Positions 1 through 8,556 of a stretch of DNA of 35,600 nt are shown here, piece after piece (the stretch's first letter is position 1; each line of letters begins with the position of its first letter). Origin of the DNA: Chloroflexi bacterium SZAS-1 (GTDB lineage: Bacteria; Chloroflexota; Chloroflexia; Chloroflexales; Roseiflexaceae); NCBI GenBank assembly GCA_018266315.1, contig JAFEAS010000170.1:1-35600 (forward strand), given 5' to 3'. A model generated the notes under the pieces. The model was not told the DNA's origin. It saw nothing but the letters and a program-made list of their open reading frames with translations, and made no database searches. The position numbers and the translations under genes were made by a program.

Positions 1-779
1 GGTTCAACCGAAATACTCGTCACAATGTAGCCGCTAGCAGGCTGGCCCACCAGCTGCGGCACCACTGGCACCCGCTTGATACCAGCGCTTGAAACAATTG
101 GCACCAGCACATCAATCGTGGCAGGCTCAACCGTTACCCCAGTTACTGGCTGTCTGTTACTCGTGAGGACAAGTACCGGGCGTGGTGAGATATAGTTTGC
201 GGTGAGGCGGTCGATATCGGCGGTAACCAGCGCTATGGCCACCCGTTCGACCCGGCTCTGGGGGCCACGTATTTGTACACTGGTAATCGCTTGATTGTGT
301 GAGGAAAGACGCGCGGTGCCGGCTTCGAAGCTAAAGGGCACGGTGCCATTTAGCTCAACCGTCAGCGGTATTGTGCGCGTAATTTCTTGTTCCAGGCGGA
401 TGGGCAAGAAGCTGGGACTAGTAGAGAAGGTCAAGCGCTTGAGATCGGAACGCGTGGTTTCGACATCGACGAGTACCTGATGCTCGCCAGGCCCCAACCC
501 GCTCAGATCAACCAGCGCCCGAATTGAACTTTGCTGTACATTCTTGAGCGTTTCGGTATCCGCTTCAACCGTAACATCAACGCTTGGTAGGCTAGCGCGC
601 GGTAAGCCATCTTGATCGACCAGCACAAGATTGGGCGCGCGCCCAACCACATCTACTGGCACGCTATCATACGAAGTATTGCGATCAGGGTTTTGGGTGT
701 ACGAAACGAACACCCACAATGCAAATGCCAGCCCCAGCGCCAGCGCCAGCCGTAGCCCGGTTGAACGTAGCCAGCTCAC
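1..779 (-). CDS. cdaR: CdaR/YbbR-repeat protein, regulatory partner of c-di-AMP synthase (3' end outside window)
   Basis: The frame is open from a GTG at 779 to the window edge, so the C-terminus is missing. Its GTGA start overlaps the cdaA stop codon by 4 nt, which implies translational coupling. Residues 1-25 are a short positive stretch followed by one hydrophobic segment (ALALGLAFALWVFVSY), giving a single-pass anchor. The rest reads as repeated beta-rich YbbR modules: VPVDVVG..., a V-D-V-E-A-type strand, then a second module around IPLTVELNGTVPF and a third beginning near VPVVPQLVGQPASGY. In Firmicutes CdaR binds and modulates the membrane cyclase CdaA, and the cdaA-cdaR order is conserved. 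Function is assigned from family and position. The number of YbbR modules cannot be given because the gene is cut. Confidence 0.88.
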   Translation of the reverse strand, partial: MSWLRSTGLRLALALGLAFALWVFVSYTQNPDRNTSYDSVPVDVVGRAPNLVLVDQDGLPRASLPSVDVTVEADTETLKNVQQSSIRALVDLSGLGPGEHQVLVDVETTRSDLKRLTFSTSPSFLPIRLEQEITRTIPLTVELNGTVPFSFEAGTARLSSHNQAITSVQIRGPQSRVERVAIALVTADIDRLTANYISPRPVLVLTSNRQPVTGVTVEPATIDVLVPIVSSAGIKRVPVVPQLVGQPASGYIVTSISVE

Positions 780-1612
780 GAGTCGTTCCCCTCAAGCGAG
801 ACCTTCAGCAGGCCAGCGAGCATGCTGCGCAAGCGCGCTTCGTTTAAGTAACTGACCATACGGCCATCGTTCATGAGCGAAATCGCGCCGGTTTCCTCCG
901 ATACAACAACAGCAATGGCATCCGATTGTTCTGATATGCCCTTCGCGGCGCGGTGACGTGTGCCATAGCGGCGCGGCCCGCCGACATCTTCGCTGAGTGG
1001 GAGCACAACGTTTGCCGCTAGAATGCGGTTCCCGCGCAGAATAACCGCCATATCGTGCAAGGGCGAGTTTGGGTAGAAGATATTCAGCAAGAGTGGGATT
1101 GCCAGGCGTGCATCTATAATCACTCCGCGGTCGGCATAGTCTTGCAGTCCTACTTCACGCTCAAGCACCATGAGGGCACCAACCCCCTGCTGCGAGAGCT
1201 GCTGGGCCGCGCGTGATACGCCGTTGATTGTTTCGAGCAGCTCGGATCGATTATTACGACTAAAGCCGCGCATAAAGATATCGTTGGTGCGGCCCAGGCT
1301 CTCGAGGGCGCGCCGTAGCTCGGGTTGAAATAACACGGGGATGGCGACGAAGAGTGCGGGCTGAATCGCATTGGTAAGCAGCCAGCGCAGCGTATCGAGC
1401 GGCAGTACGGAGCTTAGCAGGATCGAGATTGCCAGCACCACGCCGATGCCGCGCAGGAGCTGAACCGCGCGCGTACCGCGAATCACACCAAGCAGCCAGT
1501 AAAAGATCAGGGCGACGATCGCGATGTCGATCAGTGGCTTGGGGTCGATAAAAGGGTTTAGGCGCGTAAGAATACGGTTGAGGCCCTCAATCAGCGTTTG
1601 TAGTTCAGACAT
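776..1612 (-). CDS. cdaA: Membrane diadenylate cyclase CdaA (c-di-AMP synthase)
   Basis: Makes cyclic di-AMP from two ATP; this messenger controls potassium/osmolyte transport and cell-wall homeostasis in the families studied. The 278-aa length fits CdaA. Residues about 27-95 contain three hydrophobic segments, followed by the DAC domain (about 100-270). The RHR nucleotide-binding motif is intact (YGTRHRAA, R219-H220-R221). The other signature, normally DGA in SPLHDGAV, reads D187-M188-A189 (SPLHDMAVIL), so the catalytic Asp is kept but the Gly is Met. No strong Shine-Dalgarno precedes the ATG at 1612. The gene lies 59 nt after the TPR gene and its stop overlaps the cdaR start, suggesting one transcript. 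Identity as a DAC protein is secure; full activity with the altered motif is inferred. Confidence 0.93.
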   Translation of the reverse strand: MSELQTLIEGLNRILTRLNPFIDPKPLIDIAIVALIFYWLLGVIRGTRAVQLLRGIGVVLAISILLSSVLPLDTLRWLLTNAIQPALFVAIPVLFQPELRRALESLGRTNDIFMRGFSRNNRSELLETINGVSRAAQQLSQQGVGALMVLEREVGLQDYADRGVIIDARLAIPLLLNIFYPNSPLHDMAVILRGNRILAANVVLPLSEDVGGPRRYGTRHRAAKGISEQSDAIAVVVSEETGAISLMNDGRMVSYLNEARLRSMLAGLLKVSLEGNDS

Positions 1613-1636
1613 ACGCTCAGTAACGTAAAAAGGCAG

Positions 1637-1655
1637 CCGGGCAGTATTCGCCCGG
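1637..1655 (-). terminator. Hairpin between TPR gene and cdaA, possible attenuator
   Basis: A perfect 6-bp inverted repeat (CCGGGC/GCCCGG, 7-nt loop) lies just after the TPR stop codon. On the minus strand it is followed five bases later by TTTTT. It could be a weak terminator that lowers cdaA/cdaR expression relative to the TPR gene. The gap before the T run makes this uncertain. Confidence 0.35.
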
Positions 1656-1671
1656 TGGGCGGTACGTGGCC

Positions 1672-4600
1672 CTACGCCTTGGCTTGTTGTTGTTGCTGTT
1701 CGTACATGCGCTTTGCTGCTGCCTGTAGCGCCTCGATGCGTTCGGTTTCGACATTAGGCATTTTTGCCAGGCGGCCATAAATGCGCACTGCCTGCTCGAA
1801 CTCATTGCGGCGCATCAGTGCGTCACCTAGTGCAAACAGGTTATCGGCATCGTTCTGATCGAGGCCGTAAATCTGGTGCATTTCGGCAATAGCGTTGTCG
1901 AAATCGCGCATCTGCAAAAGCACGCGCACGATCTGCTTCTTTTCGTTAATTGCGTCGGCAGTGCGCCCAGCCAGCGTATACATAAATGAAAGCCACTGGC
2001 GCGCTTCAATATCGTTTGGCGCAATCTGTACAATTTTGTCGTATACGGCGCGTGCCTTGTCGTGCTCGCCTAATGTCCAGTGTACTTCAGCGGCCTGCTG
2101 TAAGCTCGCTACAGCATCTTTAAGCTGCCCGGCTTTACGCTGAAGATCGGCTGAGCGCAGCAGGCCATCGACTCCCTTATCGAGGTAACCGCGCCGGATT
2201 TGCAGCTTGGCCAACCGATTGGCGATTGGGATGTTGTTGGGGGCGAGCTGTTTGCCATATTCCAGGGTTTCGATTGCACGGTCGAGATCCTGGCGATTTT
2301 CGTAGTGGGTTGCCAGCTCATCGAGCTGGGCGATTGCTTCGTTCAGCTTTCCCTGCTGGAAGTATACGTCGGCAAGCTTGGTATAGATTGCGCGATCATA
2401 GGGCAAGTGCTTCTTTGCCGCCTGCAATGCCTGTTCGGCTCCCGGCATGTTGCCCGCCGCGGCATGGGCCTCGGCCAGGCGGCGCACCAACTCGCCCTGC
2501 GAGAGCGGCACTGAGAAGGGATAGCGCGCGGCTGGCTCAGGCTGGGTTGCCTGCTCGGCTACTGCCTGGCCCTTCTGGAGCTGGGCAAGCGCATCGTCGG
2601 CCTGGCCCAGGGCGATGTAGCTATCGGCCATTGCCTGGTGTACCAGCACTTGCGGCAGGTATGGGTCGGCATCGTCGTTGAGCAGTGCTTCGGCTTGCTC
2701 GAATTCTAGCAGCGCCGAGGGGTGCTGGCTGGCTTGCTGTTGAATAATGCCGAGAATGTAGTGCAATAGCGGCTCATCCGACACAAGCAGCGCAGAACGG
2801 TATTCGCCTTGCACCGCAGAGAGTTGCTGTGGCCGGTGTTTAAGCTGCTCAAGCAGGGTGGCTAGTGATTGCCAGAGCGCGGTTGGTTGATCGTGCATCA
2901 GGGCGAGTGTGACATTCACGCGCGCGATGCCCACCGGGTCGTCCTGGGTGTGTTCCAGCGCGCGGCGAAATTCGCCTAGCGCAGCTTCGTAACGCTCAAG
3001 CTTCAGCAGCGCCTCGCCATACTGCGCCCGTAGCGTGGCGTTGTTGGGTGCGAGCTGCACGCCCCGGCGATACTCTTCCAGCGCCTTATTAGTCTGGCCC
3101 ATGCGGAAATAGGTGGCGGCAACCATGGCAATTTGCTCGGCGGCCTCTTCGCTGCGGCCCTCGCTTTTGAAAATATCGGCCAGGCGCGAGCGCGCGTTAA
3201 TCGTGTCGGGCGAGAGGTTGATCAGGCGCTTGTAGACATCGATCGCGCGCCCTGATTCGCCGCGTACCACATAGGTATCAATTAAGAGTTGGTATTTTGT
3301 CAGCGCATCATCGGGGCGGTTTTCGCGTTCGTAGATTTCACCCATACGCAGATGTATGGGCAAATACTCAGGGGCGAGGCGAATCACCTCCATACAGGCG
3401 TCGATGGCGCCAAGCATCAGCCGCTGCTCGACATACTTCTCGCTGGCGACGACATAGCGCTCGCTCATTTCGTCTAACCCGGCGGTATCGAGCGGAGTGA
3501 GCGGCTCGAAGGATGGGCGCTCGGGCGCAGGCAGGGCATCAAATTCATCTAGCGGGTCGACCAGCGCAGGCTGGCTGGGCGCGGTAGTGACGGCAAAGAT
3601 ATCGACACTGCTCGATTCGGCGCGATTTTCGGGGCGTAGGAAGTCGGTGATTGGGCGGATCTTGCCCCAGGTTTCGGGCATCGCAGGCTCGGCGGGCGCT
3701 GGTGCCTCGGCGGTTGGCTCGGGCAGCGTCAGCGCGCCAGTGCCAAGGGTGCGCAGCTTGGCGAACATATTGCGCTCAGTTAGCTCTTTGGCCTTCTGGC
3801 GGAATTCTTCGGCGCGCTCTTTGCCCCAGCGCTTGCTATTAAGGAAATTTGCCAGCGTTGAGTATAGCGAAGCCGCGCGCGCAATATCACCAAGCTGCGT
3901 ATAGATCTGCGCCGCGCTCTCATACATCTGAATCAGGTCGTCGGCCTCGGCTTTGCCAATCGTCTGCAGATCGACTAGGTGGATGGTATGCTCATATTCT
4001 TGCGCGGCTTCTTTCAGGCGGCCCAATTCCTGGTACGATGTACCGAGCGAATAGTGGGCCGAAAGGGCATATTCGCTATCGGCGGCGGCGCGGGTGAGTA
4101 CCGGCACCGCGCGCTCGTGGTCGCCGCGCTCCTGGTACAGCAAGCCCAGGCTATACATTACGTCGCTACGGTCGAGGCCCATGCTCAGTGCGCGCTCGTA
4201 CTGGGCAATTGCGCCTTCGGCATCGCCTGCTTCTTGCTGTTTCTGGGCCAGTGCCACAATCTGCTCGATTGCGAATTGCTGTGAGCGCAGCGCGCCGGTT
4301 GCGCCGGGGGGCACAAAGCTTGGTGCTGGCGCAGCTTCGGGGCTGGGTGGCGGCGTATTTGCCACCGCGAACTGCGCGGCGCTTGCCAGGCTTTCGTGTA
4401 ATGCGCCGATCAGCTCCTTCGCATCACGGCTGCCAGGGTCGAGCCGCAACGCTGTTTCGGCAAAGGTAGTCGCTTCTTCAATACGGCTCTGCGCCTGGAA
4501 GCTGCGCGCCAGTGCCAGGTACTCGGCGGCGGCCTCGGCCGGGCTATTAGCATCTTCGAGCAGCCGTGCTAGCTGGGTGCGCTGTTCATCGGCGGTGGGG

Positions 4601-4977
4601 CGCAGCCGCAACACCTCGCGCAGTGCCTCGATCGCGCGCATAGTCAGGCGGCGACTTTGCTGTAGCTCGGCCAGCTGGGTATAGGTCGTTACCGCTGCTG
4701 GCACGTTATTCATACGCTCGTGGGTACGCGCAAGATATTCAAGGAAGAAGGGATTGTTGGCGTCGGCGGCGCGCAACTCTTCGAGCAATTGCAGCGCCTG
4801 CGCATATTTGCCGGTGTTGAACAGCGCAACCACAACTGAGGATCGCGCGTCGACATCGTGTGGAAATTCTTGTAGCGCGCGCGCAGCCTGCTTAAGGGCT
4901 TCGTCCCAGTTTTTCTGGCGAGCCGCCTCGCGGCTCTGCTCCATTGCTCGGTCAAACAGCGCTCGATTGCCTGGCAT
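1672..4977 (-). CDS. Large tetratricopeptide-repeat protein (1101 aa)
   Basis: A soluble, Ala/Glu/Leu-rich protein built almost wholly of TPR helices. Typical TPR spacing with conserved Gly/Ala/Tyr positions is visible from residue about 10 to the C-terminus (for example GKYAQALQLLEEL, GDAEGAIAQYERAL, GKLNEAIAQLDEL). It is broken near residues 195-230 and 400-480 by Pro/Ala-rich linkers. The C-terminus is a Gln-rich tail (RMYEQQQQQAKA). No signal peptide or TM segment is seen. The start at 4977 was chosen because GGGAGG sits 7 nt upstream and the TPR fold begins at once; the longer open frame to 5184 would cross the intergenic palindrome and add a non-TPR tail. TPR proteins act as scaffolds, and no catalytic domain is visible. 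Its position directly before cdaA suggests co-transcription with c-di-AMP genes; the specific role is unknown. Confidence 0.85.
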   Translation of the reverse strand: MPGNRALFDRAMEQSREAARQKNWDEALKQAARALQEFPHDVDARSSVVVALFNTGKYAQALQLLEELRAADANNPFFLEYLARTHERMNNVPAAVTTYTQLAELQQSRRLTMRAIEALREVLRLRPTADEQRTQLARLLEDANSPAEAAAEYLALARSFQAQSRIEEATTFAETALRLDPGSRDAKELIGALHESLASAAQFAVANTPPPSPEAAPAPSFVPPGATGALRSQQFAIEQIVALAQKQQEAGDAEGAIAQYERALSMGLDRSDVMYSLGLLYQERGDHERAVPVLTRAAADSEYALSAHYSLGTSYQELGRLKEAAQEYEHTIHLVDLQTIGKAEADDLIQMYESAAQIYTQLGDIARAASLYSTLANFLNSKRWGKERAEEFRQKAKELTERNMFAKLRTLGTGALTLPEPTAEAPAPAEPAMPETWGKIRPITDFLRPENRAESSSVDIFAVTTAPSQPALVDPLDEFDALPAPERPSFEPLTPLDTAGLDEMSERYVVASEKYVEQRLMLGAIDACMEVIRLAPEYLPIHLRMGEIYERENRPDDALTKYQLLIDTYVVRGESGRAIDVYKRLINLSPDTINARSRLADIFKSEGRSEEAAEQIAMVAATYFRMGQTNKALEEYRRGVQLAPNNATLRAQYGEALLKLERYEAALGEFRRALEHTQDDPVGIARVNVTLALMHDQPTALWQSLATLLEQLKHRPQQLSAVQGEYRSALLVSDEPLLHYILGIIQQQASQHPSALLEFEQAEALLNDDADPYLPQVLVHQAMADSYIALGQADDALAQLQKGQAVAEQATQPEPAARYPFSVPLSQGELVRRLAEAHAAAGNMPGAEQALQAAKKHLPYDRAIYTKLADVYFQQGKLNEAIAQLDELATHYENRQDLDRAIETLEYGKQLAPNNIPIANRLAKLQIRRGYLDKGVDGLLRSADLQRKAGQLKDAVASLQQAAEVHWTLGEHDKARAVYDKIVQIAPNDIEARQWLSFMYTLAGRTADAINEKKQIVRVLLQMRDFDNAIAEMHQIYGLDQNDADNLFALGDALMRRNEFEQAVRIYGRLAKMPNVETERIEALQAAAKRMYEQQQQQAKA

Positions 4978-5141
4978 CAATTGCCTCCCAGTGTCGGCAG
5001 CATTGGTATGAGCTTGAATCAGCTCATTTGTAAATAGTATCTGCTGTATGATAGCACAGAATGCCAACCATTGACACGCGTTTCGTGGTGGCCCGCATTC
5101 TCGGCCCAATTTGCCTGCGGCAGCATGGTACTCAGTATTTT

Positions 5142-5186
5142 TTGTGCTCCCACTGTTGGCACAAAGTGCCAACAGTGGGAGCACAA
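5142..5186. repeat. Perfect 21-bp palindrome with 3-nt loop in the loader-TPR gap
   Basis: The arms 5142-5162 and 5166-5186 are exact reverse complements around the loop AAA. Short A/T runs lie outside, and weaker outer matches (cagta at left, its complement tactg at right, offset by a few bases) suggest a longer imperfect inverted structure. On the minus strand, the direction of both neighbouring genes, no U run follows, so it is not a classical terminator. The rest of the 323-nt gap (4978-5300) holds only the TPR leader, with a small 7-bp hairpin near 5009-5028. Confidence 0.85.
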
Positions 5187-5300
5187 TTACCGAAAAGTAC
5201 TGCCTGGCGATATAGGCTACTTTACTGTTGTGGTGCAGTGGTTTTCTCGCGAAAGCCCGCTCTACAACTCGTAAGTGCTACATAATCTGTGAATGCCGCG

Positions 5301-6137
5301 CTAGCCCGGCATGCGGCGACGCATGTTGGTATTGAAAGGGTGACGTTGTTGCAGCGAAAGCCGCCGGTAGTCAGCCGCGTCGATAATAATATGCTCTTCG
5401 CACAGCGCCCGGTCGCTCATGCGCGAGAAGATGCGCGGGTCGATGTCTTCGGGCTTACGGTTGCTAGTAATGACGGTAGGCAGCGCGTCGTTGTAGCGGT
5501 AGTTCATAATCTGGAAGAGCTTTTCGCGCGCCCAGGGGGTGGTGTTTTCGGTGCCGAGGTCGTCGAGCACGAGCAGTGGCACGGTGCGGATCATTTCAAA
5601 GCGCTCGTCATACTCGACTTCGCTCGAAGGGCCGAAGGTTGAGCGCAGGTGGTCGAGCAGGTCGGGCACAATTGCGAAGAGTACCTGAATTTGGCGTTTG
5701 AGGGCGTGGTTAGCAATGGCGGCGGCCAGGTGGGTTTTGCCAACGCCATAGTTGCCAAACAATACTAGCCAGCCTTGTGGGCGCTTGGCGTATTCTACTG
5801 CGCGCAGGTAGGCGCGGCGCACCCCCGGCACATCGGGCACGAATGTTTCGAATATTTTGTCGCGTAGTAGCTCAAGGTTGCTTAGGCGCTCAAGCTCGTC
5901 GATCCGGCGCAGCTCTTTTTCTTGTAGCTTGCAGTCGCAGGGGAAGAGCACACCGAAATGCGGGTGCCCAAACGGCACCGCTTCTTTGTAATACCCCGCG
6001 CCTTCGCAGTGTGGGCAGGCCACCTCAGAGATCTGAGGTATCGCTGCCGCGCCGGAAAAGGTCGCCGTAGGCTCCGTTGGTATATTTGTCAACATCAATA
6101 GGTCGCTCGGGCCGATTCGCCGCATCTTGTCGTCCAT
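5301..6137 (-). CDS. DnaC/IstB-type AAA+ ATPase, probable DnaB helicase loader
   Basis: A 278-aa AAA+ ATPase with Walker A GNYGVGKT (K134), Walker B LLVLDDLG and a sensor-like ITSN segment, in the order of the DnaC/DnaI/IstB family. Near the N-terminus are CPHC (C41, C44) and CDC (C67, C69), a likely zinc site resembling the zinc-binding N-terminal domain of DnaI-type loaders. Such loaders place the DnaB ring on single-stranded DNA, here probably with the adjacent DnaD-domain protein. No transposase gene is present, which argues against IstB of an insertion sequence. The start at 6137 has GGAGAGG about 10 nt upstream and overlaps the DnaD-like gene by 113 nt; an in-frame ATG at 6095 is an alternative. 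A longer reading to 6263 adds a non-conserved tail. Confidence 0.85.
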   Translation of the reverse strand: MDDKMRRIGPSDLLMLTNIPTEPTATFSGAAAIPQISEVACPHCEGAGYYKEAVPFGHPHFGVLFPCDCKLQEKELRRIDELERLSNLELLRDKIFETFVPDVPGVRRAYLRAVEYAKRPQGWLVLFGNYGVGKTHLAAAIANHALKRQIQVLFAIVPDLLDHLRSTFGPSSEVEYDERFEMIRTVPLLVLDDLGTENTTPWAREKLFQIMNYRYNDALPTVITSNRKPEDIDPRIFSRMSDRALCEEHIIIDAADYRRLSLQQRHPFNTNMRRRMPG

Positions 6138-6741
6138 GGGCCGCCCACCTCTCCAAAACCTTGCTAATATAGCGCCACGAGCGGGCGTTGGCACGCACCG
6201 CCTCGCGGATAGCATCCTCAATCCAGTGCATTGGGTAGCGATCTTCGGCCTCGCGCAGCTCATCGAGCAATAGTGGTGTCACAAGGCCAATATTCTGTTC
6301 GTAGAGCGTAATCAAGGGCGCGCGCTCATCGGGTGCGCCTGCGTTGGGCGCCAGTGCCGCGCCAGCCAGACCAATTTGTTCGGCCCACAGCCGGTTGGTG
6401 GCGGTGTTTACTACATACCAGTTCACGGCGCGGCCATCGTCGGGCAGCACAACGTGTAGTAAGGTGCCGCGCTGCACTGCGGCCTCAAGCCCCTCGGCCA
6501 GTAGCTCGTCGGTGGCGCGCAGCTTCGAGATCGCGCGCAGCCCGCGCCGTAGCGTTTTGTCGGCGGCGAGCTCATCCCAGTTTACCCGGCGCGGGCTGCT
6601 ACCGCGCTGCCGACTCATGCGATAGAACACATGCAGCGTAACCTTCAGCTCGCTTGGTAGCGCGATCTGTGGCAGCACATCGGTGAATAGCTCGGGTGGC
6701 AGCCCCACCAGCTTATCGGTTGTGAATCCGGTAAATGGCAT
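6025..6741 (-). CDS. DnaD-domain primosome protein (DnaD-like)
   Basis: A 238-aa protein. The N-terminal part (about 20-115) has a winged-helix-like pattern (LPSELKVTLHVFYRMSRQ and a following strand/turn). The C-terminal part (about 145-215) matches the DnaD/phage replication domain: YEQNIGLVTPLLLDEL, then YPMHWIEDAIREAV and RSWRYISKVLERW, the most diagnostic stretch. In Firmicutes DnaD helps open DNA at the origin and recruit DnaB with its loader. Here it sits one gene from dnaB and overlaps the loader gene, so the three probably form the initiation module. It is followed at its 3' end by a 113-nt out-of-frame overlap with the loader CDS, suggesting coupling. Confidence 0.85.
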   Translation of the reverse strand: MPFTGFTTDKLVGLPPELFTDVLPQIALPSELKVTLHVFYRMSRQRGSSPRRVNWDELAADKTLRRGLRAISKLRATDELLAEGLEAAVQRGTLLHVVLPDDGRAVNWYVVNTATNRLWAEQIGLAGAALAPNAGAPDERAPLITLYEQNIGLVTPLLLDELREAEDRYPMHWIEDAIREAVRANARSWRYISKVLERWAAHGRQDAANRPERPIDVDKYTNGAYGDLFRRGSDTSDL

Positions 6742-6774
6742 AGCCCTGAACCGAAGCGAGTGGATGATTCCTCG

Positions 6775-8424
6775 CTATAGCTTATCGGTCTGTTTGCTGA
6801 TCTCGGCCAGGCGTGCGCTGTAGACTTCGGCCTTGCGCATGCGGCGGCTAATGACGCGATTGAGCAGCCGCCGCGTATAGCGCATGAGCACGCCGAGCAA
6901 CACTAACCCCACAATAAACGTTATGATCCAGGTCAGAATATCCCAGCCATCGCGTTGCGGGCCACCCAGTCGGTCGACAACATTGAAGGTATCGGCCAGG
7001 AACGACGAAACGGCCATGAACAGCACCACAGTGCCGAGAATGACGCCCAGGTTATTGGTACGCATGCCCTGCCACTGCAAGCGCATGTCGTTATAATACG
7101 AAAGAAAGAAATTGAGCTGCTCGACATTAGTATTCACCAGGTCGAGCGTTTCGCGCACAGCTAGCTCGCGCAGCAGGGAATCGAATTTGCGGCGCGCGAA
7201 GTCGGCGCGGAATGCTGTTGTGGTAACCGCCATACTGCGCAGCTCGGGCAGGCTATCGAAAATATCGGATAAGCCCGCCGCCAGGTGATCGAGCAGCGAT
7301 AAATCCTCGGGGCTGAGGTGGCCGTCGTTGATTTTGCGCGTGAGGCTTGGCACCTGGCTGAGCAGGCTGGTGGTGCGGCGTTCGGCTTGCTGCGCTTCGG
7401 CTCGGAAGGCAACTAAGTGTTCAATGCCGCGCATAATACCCGCCCAATAGGCACCGTAGGCGTGGGCATCCAGGCCCAGCGGCCCGCCTACATAGGCCAG
7501 CCCGCGGTCAATCAGCGGGTAGTAGAGCAGCGCGCTTTCGCCGGTCAGTAAGCACAGTTCATCTTCCCACGATGAGGTATCGTTCTCCATGAGCGCTTGC
7601 GCCTGCCGATCAGAGTGCGGCGCGAGCTGGCGCACACCGTCGATATCGACCAGCATGCCTTCCATAAAGGCCGAGATTGTATGCGCATATTCGCGTTTCA
7701 GCTCACGTGGGCTTAGTGTTACCCCAGCGCGTTCGATCTTGTGCAAGGTATAGATGACATAGCGATCGAGGCGCACGGTATGCGGTAGCTGGGCAGGCAT
7801 CGCGAAATGAATGTCGGCGGCCTTCTCATCGATATGCAGCCGGATTATGCGCCCCAGCGATTCGAGAAAGGCATCGAGCGCGCTCATGGCGATCGTCCAC
7901 TGGTCGTGCGCCTGGGGCTGCTCGCCGCGGGCTGGCATTTCAAGAATCTGTTCGGTGCAGTCCAGCAACGATATATTTTCAAACGCTTGGTCGAGCGTGA
8001 TGACCGCCAGCCCGTTGCGGGTCAGGCGGATGCGCCCCGTCCAGCGCTGCCAGTGATTGATATCAGTGCAGCCCAGGCGTTGCATCCGTTCGCGCATTGA
8101 GGCATCCCAGCCGATTTTGTAGGTCGGGAAGAAGTGGTTGTGCAGTAGCCGCGAACGAAAGATGCGCATAGTATAGGCATCTTGTTCAAGCGCCTGGGTG
8201 GTGGTGTCGAGGCCAAATGGTGCGCTGGGGCGCAGTGTGCGCACTGCGGCTGCCCACGCCTCAGATCCGCGCAAATGCCGGAATGCGTCGGCGTCGTTGG
8301 GGGATACGAATGTGCCCAGGTTAATAACCAGCACCAGCCGCGCCGCGCCTGTGACGCGCAGTGCCACCTCTGGCAGTTGCGCGGGTATGCCGAGCGTATG
8401 AGTTGTGGCGGGTGCTGGGAGCAT
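6775..8424 (-). CDS. Protein of unknown function with two C-terminal membrane helices (CorA-like topology)
   Basis: A 549-aa protein I do not recognise. Residues 1-450 are predicted soluble and alpha/beta, with long helical stretches around 325-450. Two hydrophobic segments follow, about 458-478 (VILGTVVLFMAVSSFLA) and 496-515 (WIITFIVGLVLLGVLMRY), then a strongly basic, helical cytoplasmic tail (RRLLNRVISRRMRK). Large soluble N-domain, long helix and two C-terminal TM helices is the layout of CorA-type transporters, but the CorA signature GMN after the first helix is absent. A magnesium-transport role is therefore not claimed. The start at 8424 has only a weak Shine-Dalgarno. It lies between dnaB and the DnaD-like gene on the same strand, so co-expression with replication genes is likely. 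Confidence 0.7.
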   Translation of the reverse strand: MLPAPATTHTLGIPAQLPEVALRVTGAARLVLVINLGTFVSPNDADAFRHLRGSEAWAAAVRTLRPSAPFGLDTTTQALEQDAYTMRIFRSRLLHNHFFPTYKIGWDASMRERMQRLGCTDINHWQRWTGRIRLTRNGLAVITLDQAFENISLLDCTEQILEMPARGEQPQAHDQWTIAMSALDAFLESLGRIIRLHIDEKAADIHFAMPAQLPHTVRLDRYVIYTLHKIERAGVTLSPRELKREYAHTISAFMEGMLVDIDGVRQLAPHSDRQAQALMENDTSSWEDELCLLTGESALLYYPLIDRGLAYVGGPLGLDAHAYGAYWAGIMRGIEHLVAFRAEAQQAERRTTSLLSQVPSLTRKINDGHLSPEDLSLLDHLAAGLSDIFDSLPELRSMAVTTTAFRADFARRKFDSLLRELAVRETLDLVNTNVEQLNFFLSYYNDMRLQWQGMRTNNLGVILGTVVLFMAVSSFLADTFNVVDRLGGPQRDGWDILTWIITFIVGLVLLGVLMRYTRRLLNRVISRRMRKAEVYSARLAEISKQTDKL

Positions 8425-8556
8425 GGGTTAGGCTTTCGCTTGGCGTGTTTCAACTAATTATACGCCGGTTTGGCCGAGATTCTAGGCGTGATTGGTTACA
8501 GGTTGGGATGCGCTCAGCTCCTATGATGGCAGCCGGTTAGGGTTGCCACCTGGGCG

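Noticed and set aside
1-10. T-loop-like GGTTCAA at the window edge, possible tRNA end
   Set aside because: It lies in the open cdaR frame and no tRNA stems can be built around it.
4978-5184. N-terminal extension of the TPR protein to 5184
   Set aside because: It would cross the palindrome and add Cys-rich unrelated sequence; a good ribosome site precedes 4977.
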